Shown: positions 54,618 through 64,000 of the stretch, in pieces
How the letters are laid out: each line of letters begins with the position of its first letter
Numbering within the stretch: position 1 is the stretch's first letter
Origin: Xanthoparmelia taractica
Lineage: Eukaryota; Ascomycota; Lecanoromycetes; Lecanorales; Parmeliaceae
Assembly: GCA_033085395.1 (NCBI GenBank)
Contig: JANQBS010000126.1
Span: 1 to 64,000 of the forward strand
DNA length: 64,000 nucleotides
Direction: 5' to 3'
Notes under the pieces: generated by a model
Databases searched by the model: none
Seen by the model: only the letters and a program-made list of their open reading frames with translations
Told to the model about the DNA's origin: nothing
Position numbers and translations under genes: made by a program

Positions 54618-57601
54618 TAGGGATTAAGGTAGGATTGTGTAGCGAGTAAGGATGATTCTGGTTGCGATAGCTGAAGTTCGTACTATGGTAAGGAATACTA
54701 ACGACAGGTGAAAAAGGAAGAATGCAGTGGTAGATATTTCGGGGAGCTATGCAAGCGCAGCGAGATAAGGGAAAGGATCCCATACTTATACTCCGCAGAT
54801 TGACGCCTTGGGAAGACTCACATCCAATGATACGGAAGGGGGCGTCAGTCCGCCTTAAAATGACTCACCAATGTTGTTTCTATGCCCGGGACGCTCGGAG
54901 ATGAGTGTAATAGGGCAGGTAGGTCGACTGCCTTGTCTCAACAAGAAATTTCGAAACACCGCCCAGAACAGAAAATCACGTGATCACAGAGAGAAGAAAT
55001 CATGGGGTGTTTGAAGCACTCATGCAGGACAGGAACCGATAGTTAATACTACTTGCTCTGTCAGCTAGTATTTTCATAGCAGGCTGATGCATCTCAATCT
55101 CCCGTTCCAAAACTTCTTCTGCTCCTGTTATCATAGCTAGGTGTCACTAACGTAAGACGTAGACTTGGGGTCAGGCCTTCGAGCTGCCTAATTGCCGCAT
55201 GGAAATAATGCTTGTTACATATGTGAGGTCGCCTGCCTGCTCATATTTCCCTAGACAAACCATCTTCTGTGGCCTATGAGATAGCTCAACATCTCCTTCA
55301 TTCCACTTCATTCCTCTCTCATAAGGACAAAGTCGGCGTATCATTATGTCCCACATAAGCAAGTTAAAGACAAATATCGTAAGATATGTCTAAAACCCCT
55401 GCCTAGAAAAGAGTTTCATGCAGACGCAGCTAGCAAATCTAGGCGTCCATCACCAACGACTCTCCATCGTCAACGGGCATTGTCGTTTTGGATCTCTTTG
55501 TGCACATTCCAAAGCAGAAGAGATTTTCAATGTGTTGCGCTCGCACGCGCCTCCAAATGATCTGTAGACGCATGACTGCTTGTGGCGGACATACTGTAAT
55601 GTTGTGTAGATTTCTCCCAATGTGGAGTGCTGAAAGAGAATTGAATGCGTTTTTGGCGACATTGAACGGGCAGCATGGGGCACGAGGAAGTAGGGTGATT
55701 GATATGTTGACAACTGCTTGCGGATGGTTCAGAAAGTGTACTCAAGAGGTTTGAGAAGCTAAATTTCGAGGGGTTGGACGCTGGATTCTTGGAATACACG
55801 TTCTGAAAGTCGTCTTTGGCTCTTGGGACTTCTAGCGATACTGTCAGAACGGCTATCTGGTGCAGAAGACCTGCGAACTCATGCGTAGTGTAGACCTTGT
55901 GCTAATGATGGGAGGAGCGACTTGATATCTCATAACGCTCCGAGTTTTCTGATCCTGCATGCAGTTCCTGAAACCAGCTGCGAGCTCATCAGTTGATAGT
56001 ACTGTAAGTCACGATTTCCCAATAATTGAATCTGCACTTTTATACAGCTTCCGCGCAAGCCTCGTAATTTATGTCACCAATGCAGTCTGTCTCGCCATTA
56101 GCAACGAACTCTTGAACGTCGGCCGTGTTGACAGAATCTGGGGGAGTTGGTAAGAAAGTCGGCGAGTGCTGATGGCCGTGCTTAGAGTTGACGTACTCCA
56201 TGAAGGAAGTGATGTGTGCAGGAGAAAACCCTCGCTCACCAATCAAATCTTCTCTGTCCTTTCTCCTCTTAATGTAGTATATAAATTTGTGGCATTTGTT
56301 GGAAGTCAGGGGATGTGGATTTTCAGCAGCGTCAAACTAGCTTTCGTCCGGTTTCCTATCACAGAGCCAACCCTCACCTAAAGGGCAGCCTGCCATAGGC
56401 TACGCTGACACTTTCGGTGTAGTCCGTATCATCCCTCCAGAGATACATACATTCCATGGCTACAAAGCCGGTGCTCTTTCCCTAAATTTCGCCTGCAGAA
56501 TGGGCCGAGCGGCAGTCGGATGGCGGGGCGTTGCGTCCGTTTGGTGTGCTAAGAAGAGGTGAAGATGTAATCCTTTTATCAGAAGTTGCATGCACATTAG
56601 TCATAAGTAGACCTGACGTATGACCACAGCTGAGGTGGCCAATCAGAAGGACAAGCAGATCAGGATCAAGCATTTGTACGGGTCTATGGCTGTAGGAGAC
56701 GAGTAAAGTCGCACGTGAATATAACAGAAGATGCAATGTCGCGTATCAAGGACAATCTCCATCTTTCGCAATCAAACCCTTAGTGCTATTCTTGTATCAG
56801 CATATGTTGACAACCGGAATATCCATATCCATATCCTTTTGTACTCTTCGCATTGACCGACATAACGTACTTTGCCTTGATTCAGCTTTCCTTATCTATC
56901 CTCTCTCTTCTAGAGGTACTTCCTCGTTTCACCCTCTTTCTTTGACACTAATCAATGTCTCAAAGTCCTTTCACAAAGACCCTCATACTCTACCTAAAAG
57001 AAGTCAGAGTCAGCCGTTGCATAGCGGAACAAGCTATCGGAAATTCATACTATGAGAGAAGAAACACTTCTTACCTACCCCACAAAATGCTCGTCTGCTA
57101 TGAACCCGAGTAGAGTAGAAGCGTCCTAGCTCAGCTTTCTGGTGAACGAGAATGTGGCTGCGTCAAAGATTCTGGTAGGGTAGTGTCGATAACATACTTA
57201 CATATCGGTACGATAATTTTGCTAGACGTCGTCTGCGTGGTTGGATAATCTCCCGTTCACTCCAACCCAGACGACGACGCCTTTCGGTCAAAGGCGGTGA
57301 GGCGCAATAAAACAGTTTCGCTGAAGGCGTAAGGAAAGATCGGGTCAGTCATGAAAGGGATGGGGTTGCAAATCAGCTTTGCCATAGTACAGTGAATAGA
57401 GATGACCAGCGAGGACGAGATTCAATAGTGGGAAATTTTGGTACGGATAATGATCATTTGCGGAAATGGAAGATATACATGAGTAAGGAAGCACTCTTTC
57501 CTGGGAATAAAAGGATTCGTTATGGTATATCGTTAATGAGAATAGTGCGCGGTAACAATGCATCCAAAATGAGCGCCCAGACGGGAATCTTCAATGCCTC
57601 T
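54618..57601. other. 3 kb intergenic, right edge of the array
   Basis: A TATAAGTATGGGA block (minus, 54783-54795) may be the FamG promoter. Short frames only beyond it; the minus-strand frame at 56040-56246 has a hydrophilic end without recognisable motif. No further family member found. Confidence 0.4.
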
Positions 57602-59328
57602 TCAGGCCAAAGCTCCCATTGGATCCCATAGCGGAAGGCTGGGAATCGATTAGCGACTCATCGATTGCCATCACAATTAGCAAGCACTTACACCTTGGCC
57701 TCCTTCTTCAGCACATCTCGAACCTCTTTCGAAACAAATCTGGCACCCGTTAGCGTTCCTAACTCCCAATACCAAGCGAAAAGCATACTTTGGGTCAACG
57801 ACAGCCTGATAAACGAATTCATCCATCCACTTATCGCTCATGACGAACCACCCTTTCGTTCCAGCCCCTTCGCCCCAACTGTTCTGTACCCGCCATCTTA
57901 CCGGGTTGTCATCCGTATCAAGATGCACAGCCGTCAGTACCATCGCATGCGTCATCGCGCTCTCACCCGTCTTGAGTCTCTGCGCCTTTGACAAACCAAG
58001 CTTGATGTTAAATCCAAGCTCGTAATCAATGAGCGCGGGATCCATGATGCCAGATTTCGAGTCTGAAAATTTACCCACATCGGAGCCAAAGAAGATTGGT
58101 AGCTCTGCTTTTAGCATGGCTATACAGGCGGCTTTCATGGTGTCCATGTCGACGTTTACGTAGCGTACGCCGCGCATACCGATTACATTTCCGAGACGGC
58201 TCACACTAAGGAGGTCACCGTAGGCATTCCGAGGATCATTGACGAGACTGAAGAGCTCGTGAACGTCGGCACCGCGGTTGGCTTCGACACTGGCTTTGCT
58301 GGAAAGCTCACTAGCGAATTCCAATGGGGTGGTTGTGAGAGTGCCGAAATCGTCGTCTTTGTCGTAGTATTCCCATACCAATTTTTTGTTAGGGCTTGGA
58401 GGCGGACCGAGCATGATGGTCAGGATACGGTGGATTTCTTGCATCATTCTATCTTTGACACTTCCGAGAGTGGACCTGGGGTTGACACTTTTTTTGGCTA
58501 GGCGTCGAAGCTCAAGGGCGTCTTCTCGGAGCTTGGTAGTGATAAGTGAGGCCATGGTGCTAGAGTTCATGGCATTGTGAGAGTCTGGGTAGAGATTCTG
58601 GGGAACCTGTAAACTTCATATCAGCCTATTATAGCTGAAAAGGAGCCCAGTGAATACTTACCAGACCATATTTCTCCACTAAATTCGCAACCATATCCCA
58701 TTGTCCTCCGTCACCAACGGGTGACGCCATAAGCGCCTGCACCAACCTTCCATCCAACTCTTCATCTGTGGTGTCCAAAATCTGCTCCAAGAAATAATTC
58801 GCCTTTTCCAATTTGTCCCAAAAGAACAAGTATGACTGGCTCAATTCGAATTCTTTCAAGTTGTACCTCCGCATGATGGCGACGCGGAAGACATTGGTGG
58901 CGGCGAAGAGCCAGCATCGCCCTGAGGATCGTTGGTTGGTAATGGGAGCTCCTTCGAGCTTGATTTTGATATTGAAATTCTGAGTATCACTAATAGCGGC
59001 AGACCGTTGGGTTAGGACCTGCTTGGGGTCGGTTCCGGAGAGGGCGGAGAGAGCGAGGCGGTTCTGTTATCTTACTATCAGCAGAGAAGGTGAGACCAAG
59101 GATAAAGCATACCTTTGGATCTTGCAAGAGCTCCTTCTCCCAATGCTCCATTGTGCTGATCGACAGAGTAGGTTCCCATGTTGTTGAAGGTAAGTCGTTG
59201 GCAGAATCCGGGGTGCGTGGTGTCTCCATATTATTTTTCACGTAGACGTAGTCCTTCTCTGGCGGGGCGTGGTTATCGAGAGCTTCGAGTCTTTCTGCTA
59301 ATTGATCTCCGGTTACTGACTGGGGCAT
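57602..59328 (-). CDS. bleomycin hydrolase (papain-like aminopeptidase, C1B)
   Basis: A cytosolic self-compartmentalising cysteine peptidase (Lap3/Gal6/Blh1 type) that trims peptides and hydrolyses bleomycin. Five exons (59328-59113, 59063-58662, 58606-57789, 57739-57692, 57638-57602) sum to 1521 nt, 506 aa. Catalytic residues are all present: Cys in RSSGRCWLFAATN, His in ESAMTHAMVLTAVHLD, Asn in RWRVQNSWGEGAGTKGWF. Other marks are ELSQSYLFFWDKLEKANYFL and, at the end, WMDEFVYQAVVDPK, then LPLWDPMGALA; the C-terminal ALA normally sits in the active-site cleft. The first exon (about 70 residues) is less conserved and could be a targeting or linker piece. The gene appears intact. Confidence 0.95.
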
Positions 59329-60312
59329 CGTTGAATGAGAAGCTCGTATGTACAGCGCAAGAAGGATTGGGGAAAAGCGGGGGTTACAGGCCGGGAAGAA
59401 GCGAGTACAATGTAACTAGAAAGTTAGTCAACACAGACTGACTTTATGGCTGTACATACACGAGCTTAGACGCTGGATGAGGAGGGATTGGGGAATGAAT
59501 GGAGACAAATGCAATCACGATCACGAGCAACTTTCCAACATGATGCATTCCGACTGCCTAAAGGGTGTAGCGCCTGAGTACCTAATCATCCACCAACCCA
59601 ACGCGCTATCATAGGGCTTATCATACTTCGAAGGTACTTCGTACTCGCTTTGTCTTCAGCTGCAAGCTGCTGCTGTCAAGATCCGACTGAGCCGATTGCC
59701 CTTAACCTTCCTTCTACCTTAGATCGAGGGCCCGGGACTCACTTCTTGCTGCCCTTTGAAACCGAACAGGCGAGACGCTGATTATATGATGGTGAAGTTC
59801 AATACAAAGCATACATTTCTGATTATATCCTAGAAATAATAAAGCCTGCATGTACGCTTCATCTGATTCCCTCTTTCATTCACATGCCCAATCCTTATGC
59901 GAATCCTCTTCTGATTCATCCTTCCCGCACAGTCCCGTTGAAACGAGACGTACGATACCAACAACCGGAACGTTCCATGAATCTGCTTACTGGAGCCCCA
60001 AATATCGGTTGATCGGAAGAAGTCATTCCCGAAAAATCAATTTCTCCAAACTGGACCAACCTCAGACCAACCTCAGACTATCCTCAAATATGTAATCGCT
60101 CCGGAAGGTGAGTAATTCATAGATTCCAAGTCAAGGCACAAAGCACATACGATCGCGGGAGCGAATTATTCCAAGCGGTTGCTGCTTTTAAGGGAGTAAT
60201 CCGTAGTGGCCTCTGCATTTATGGGCCAAGTGCGAAGAATGTCCCTGTTCAAACAGCTGGAGTGCCAGCTGATTCACTGCGAAGACAAGAGGTGAAGTCG
60301 ACCATTTGCCAT
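59329..60312. other. intergenic upstream of bleomycin hydrolase
   Basis: Promoter region of the hydrolase and 3' flank of the next gene. No gene recognised. Confidence 0.4.
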
Positions 60313-61884
60313 TCACTCACGCAGCTCCCCAAAGTCGTTTTGCCACAATGGCGACTTCGGAATTCCAGGTAGGGCCTTGTCACCCCTTCCCCTCCTCGGG
60401 TAACGCCCATATTTAGATCTCAATCTCCGGGCGTATGGCGGCGTTGCCCTCTCCTTGTCTTGAGCTACGCTAGGGTATATGTTGACCAGTTGTGCATTCC
60501 CAATCGTCCAGTTGGACGAGATCTCGGATGAAGCGATCGTGAGAATGGACCGATTCGACATCACCGAGACACCTCGTTGCAATTTCTTGGCGCTCTCAGG
60601 CTGATTGGACTCGTCGGATGACTTTGTTGAGTCAAAGAACGACATATTGCCGAAGTCCGGGGTTTCAAGCTGAGGCGGCGTGTCCCTTATAAAGCATGGT
60701 GTGTTTGGCGCGTCCGATACTAAGCCGCTGGACACTGGCGGAGATGCCTCGTAACGGATGAGCTCGTTCAGCGACGGCGGCGGAGCGCGCATCACAGGTG
60801 ATACCTGTTCATTTGTATTTGATGAGCTTGCCGAGTCTGTCGTTGACAGGAAGGAGACGCGATTGACATCACTGTCATCAAGGGATATGCGTCGGACAGC
60901 CGCGAAAGTGACGTGCGGACTGTAGTCGACAGTAGAGAAAAGGGGCGGAGGCCTTTGAATGGAATCAGATACGATCCGTGAGCTTACTGTTGAGCCGTCC
61001 ACAGATCGATTTGAAGATCGACGTCCACTTGCCCTTCTACTATCTGCCGTACTATGCGACGGGTTCCATGGGACGGGACTAAGAGGCAGCTGATGGGCCT
61101 CTCCCCCCAATATCGATGGACCCGTGTAAGCTCTTTGGAGGGATTCAGCGATTTCTCGGTTCCTGGTTGAGGAAGGGTGCCGAGACTGAGAGTTAGACTT
61201 TGATTTGGATACCCGGCGAGATTGAGAGTCGTGCGATTTTGCGGCTGAAGGTCTGCGAGACTCGATGGTGACCAAAGCCGGTCGCGGTAATGTCAGTGAG
61301 CCAGATCGTTGTGTCATCAGAATCGGTCGGGAGAGCTTTGCCCGAGCCTTTGCTATTTCCTCCTTACGGCGGAAGGGCTCGCTTTCAACAATCTTGTGTC
61401 CTCCTGAACTATGAGTCTGAGCCTCCAGATCCATGGCACCGATTCGATTTATCTGACTCGCAGCCGCAGGCTTCGGCGGCCAAGTGTACGCTGCAATCTT
61501 GGATCTCCCAGCATCTTTGCCCTGCGCCTCTGTGTCCATGACCTTCGATGACTTGTCCTGACGATGAGTTGCGAGTTTTGGAGGCCAGGTGTCCGACGTC
61601 TTCCGTCTCTCAGCTTCACACTTGACAGTGTATGTCGCCCTCGGGCTAGGAAGGTCGAATGATGTAGGGTCTCGGGTGCTCGCAGTTTCTACCGCTTCCG
61701 ATTTCGGTATGACCTGGCCACTTCGCACCGTAAGATGACGCGTGGGTTTGTCCTGAGATTCGCTGTTTTGCCGTTGTTTGCGTCTTTCCCTAGCCTTCAG
61801 GGACTGCCAAATAAAAAGCGCGGCGGTAAGTATTATGAAGAACCCTAGGAGTGAGACTATGATGATGATTGGCAGGAGCTCCAT
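60313..61884 (-). CDS. single-pass membrane protein with long Ser-rich cytoplasmic tail
   Basis: Intronless, 523 aa from ATG 61884. Residues 5-28 (PIIIIVSLLGFFIILTAALF) are one membrane helix followed at once by a basic stop (KARERRKQR), so the long rest is predicted cytoplasmic. The tail is rich in Ser, Arg and Pro. Two repeats of about 33 residues start DTWPPKLATHRQ and YTWPPKPAAASQ (each TWPPK, then an M-D-x-E-A-Q step and ending K-I). SR-rich patches (SRRVSKSKSNSQSRHPSS, SRRASGRRSSNRS) look like kinase targets. The C-terminus has RRLRSKYGRYPRRGRG. I do not recognise a family. It may be a polarity or cell-wall signalling adaptor, but that is a guess. Confidence 0.75.
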   Translation of the reverse strand: MELLPIIIIVSLLGFFIILTAALFIWQSLKARERRKQRQNSESQDKPTRHLTVRSGQVIPKSEAVETASTRDPTSFDLPSPRATYTVKCEAERRKTSDTWPPKLATHRQDKSSKVMDTEAQGKDAGRSKIAAYTWPPKPAAASQINRIGAMDLEAQTHSSGGHKIVESEPFRRKEEIAKARAKLSRPILMTQRSGSLTLPRPALVTIESRRPSAAKSHDSQSRRVSKSKSNSQSRHPSSTRNREIAESLQRAYTGPSILGGEAHQLPLSPVPWNPSHSTADSRRASGRRSSNRSVDGSTVSSRIVSDSIQRPPPLFSTVDYSPHVTFAAVRRISLDDSDVNRVSFLSTTDSASSSNTNEQVSPVMRAPPPSLNELIRYEASPPVSSGLVSDAPNTPCFIRDTPPQLETPDFGNMSFFDSTKSSDESNQPESAKKLQRGVSVMSNRSILTIASSEISSNWTIGNAQLVNIYPSVAQDKERATPPYARRLRSKYGRYPRRGRGDKALPGIPKSPLWQNDFGELRE

Positions 61885-64000
61885 ATTGGCGGTAAAAGTT
61901 CAGAAAAAGGCTCGGTATCCGTGCACGCTGGGTGCAGGCCTAGGAAAGCCAGGTTGTATATGTATGACAATGCAGGGTCGAAGGCCATTCATAGGCAACG
62001 AACCGGACCTCCAGGTTTGGCAGAGAGGGATAGAGCCCAACACTCACAGGTCAGGTGAATGCTGTATATAGAAACGAAAGAGAAGAAATTCAAATCTACT
62101 TAGAGACGGAGTAGTTAAGAAGCCTTCGACTGGTCGATAAGGGCCAAGTTGTGGATTGAGAGGGTGAGGTCACTAGGATGCACATTCAGCGCTTAAAGAT
62201 AGAAGGTGAGTATGACTAGAAGGAATGTTGTAAAGCAAAAGACCGCTCCTTAGTATGAACGAACGAATGTAGTGCATCTCGACTGAGGAAGCAAAATCGG
62301 TGTACTGCTCTGTATGGTCTTATAAGGAAGGTACTCGCAGCTTCAAACGACGCCCGGAGGCGGCTGCACGCTTATGCACGACAGTAGATGGTGCCCGAAT
62401 ACTGTGAAATATTTGGTTCCCAAATAAAGACACTTCGGTTACCGATCATTCTCTATGCTGGATTTCTGCCGATATGCATTACAGCTGCAAGGTGAGTGGT
62501 GGGTCGCAACTCGGTCCTAGCTTAAGCGTCCAGATATATACTGTAAAGCGCTTGAGCAGAACCCTAGGGCTGACGCGGCGCGGTGATAGTGTCAATGCGA
62601 TCCTTGACAAATGCTTGATCCTATCAGAGATAGGCGTCATAGGGCCCGACGATGAATTAAAGGCATACCTAGGCCAACCTATGCAGGGGCTTGATAACAC
62701 AAGATTCTCATTAGTCGATAGTGGAAAATAATAACTCACTCTGCAGGCTTTTAAGAGCGCAATCCGGCCGCTCTTATTCGTAGACTGCCTCCATAAGGAT
62801 CAGCGGCGAAGGTTTCCGGCTGCCAAAGATGGATAGTCTGCAAAAAACCAGTCAAAACCTTGTCTAGAGAATGACAGTCAGCCTGAATCGTATGATAAGC
62901 GTACTCAGAGGAAATTTTTCTCCTCTGTGCTGTCGGCGTTTGTGGCGGATGTAGGGTCGCATATTGGCCATCCGCAGTAGCCTGGTAGGAGCGTTCATAA
63001 ATTGAAACAGTCTATGACTTCAGTCTCAGTCGTGATAAGTCCGCTTGAAAGGCTAAGCGAGCTGTCGCATTTCGCCAAGTTGCCTTGCTCATTCAGCGAA
63101 TCGCATCATCTTAGAATGGTATCTATTTAACGAATATCATGCAGCCACACCGCCAGTCGCAACGCCGCGCAGTCCGCAGCCAAGGGTTTCCTGGCCAGGT
63201 GACTGAAGGAGGCTTCACATCCCACATCGATGCGAGGGTATGACATCCCACTCGTGGCTTGTTTGAATAGTCCCAATCGAGGAGAGAGTCGTGTTTCAAA
63301 ACGGTCCTCCGAGTGTGTCCTTGAGAAGAACCGACTTGCGCCATGTCTTATGAAGACAGCGACACCGTTGCCTCATCAGCACGCTTGCTACTGAGGCTGT
63401 GGAGCAATAGTTGGCTGCCCCACGGTGGAAAAGCACTCCAGATTCGGGAGCCAAGCAACACAGGCAGAGCTGGGCACCAGGTATGCGTGAAGATTTTGGA
63501 GCTCAGCGCTGATGCACTGGAAAGCGGTTATACGTATTGAGCATTGAACAGTCTGGGTAGGTGGAGTTGTATACCATTGACAGGATAAGCTGGTAGGCAG
63601 GAGCTCTCAAGCGAAAGGGATCAGTGTGATATAGCTTGGCGGGACCAACCTCAAGAGGAGTGCCTTGTCGTCCAACATCTCTCCTGATCTCATGCCATAT
63701 TATTATTCTAAGCTGTTGGACATTATGGTCATTGGTTCTACGATAGTTGTCAAGAATCAAAGCTGATCTTGATTCGCCGATCTCTCGCCCAAAGCTAAGC
63801 CACGGCTAGGGCTTGATCCGCAGGGTGCATGTACCTTAACAGCTGCAAGTACTTTAAGTGTATCCTTAGCCGCGCGGTGGCATGGGGCCCGTTGATGCGT
63901 TCCCGTGGGCGAGACTGCGAGAGCCGAGGACAGCCAACTGTCAAGCATCTTTAACTTGTCACGGAGAATCATTGCAAAATTTTGTCGCAAAACCCAACAA
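61885..64000. other. right edge of window, nothing recognised
   Basis: Short frames on both strands without motifs; the first part is the promoter of the membrane-protein gene. No RNA or repeat recognised. Confidence 0.4.

Noticed and set aside
1..64000. CRISPR arrays, bacterial operons, rRNA or viral genes
   Set aside because: None found; gene structure and families are those of a filamentous fungus.

Overview
The window looks like nuclear DNA of a filamentous ascomycete (Pezizomycotina). The genes have short spliceosomal introns (about 45-90 bp, GT..AG). The gene families are typical of these fungi: PTH11-like rhodopsin-fold membrane proteins, a Tsp3-like tetraspanin, a conventional kinesin, and polyketide/non-ribosomal peptide synthetase pieces. 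Two large repeats are mutated C:G to T:A in the way repeat-induced point mutation (RIP) does. Nothing bacterial or organellar was seen.

Layout. 1-5.6 kb: a RIP-degraded tyrosine-recombinase (DIRS-order, Ngaro-like) retrotransposon with split direct repeats A1..B1-A2-B2. 6.7-8.1 kb: a PTH11-like membrane protein. 8-12.5 kb: gene-poor, with a repeat fragment and a 3'-truncated intron-bearing tRNA-Glu(CTC). 12.5-16 kb: a multi-zinc-finger gene and a patatin-like protein whose nucleophile serine position is glycine. 16.8-18.2 kb: a broken O-methyltransferase. 19.1-20.5 kb: a second PTH11-like gene. 21.7-24 kb: a PKS KR-ACP 3' fragment and an NRPS condensation-domain fragment, head to head, both 5' truncated and carrying stops. 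Together these look like the scar of a lost secondary-metabolite cluster. 26-38 kb: mostly intact genes (an uncharacterised protein, tetraspanin, DUF202 protein, Rad6-type E2, kinesin-1, a small secreted protein) and a copia-type solo LTR.

39.5-54.6 kb holds the most unusual content: seven same-strand paralogues (called FamA to FamG here) of a small-protein family I do not recognise. They share an IPxDGS-like N-terminal motif, a central F-W-x2-RSL segment, a Y(F/W)MY(K/S)C motif followed by GLPxN, and VYGDA(F/Y)(V/I)F. Three have the same 9-10 codon first exon with a phase-0 intron, and at least four share a TATAAGAAGCC promoter block. A second, inverted copy of the Ngaro-like element (43.3-48.0 kb) has inserted inside this array. 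57.6-59.3 kb is a bleomycin hydrolase and 60.3-61.9 kb a single-pass membrane protein with a long serine-rich tail.

The exon models of the first PTH11-like gene (371 aa), the second (398 aa), patatin (491 aa), tetraspanin (296 aa), Rad6 (151 aa), bleomycin hydrolase (506 aa), FamD (201 aa), FamE (202 aa) and FamG (182 aa) were built by hand and each sums to a multiple of three. The 5' end of the kinesin and the zinc-finger gene are unresolved.
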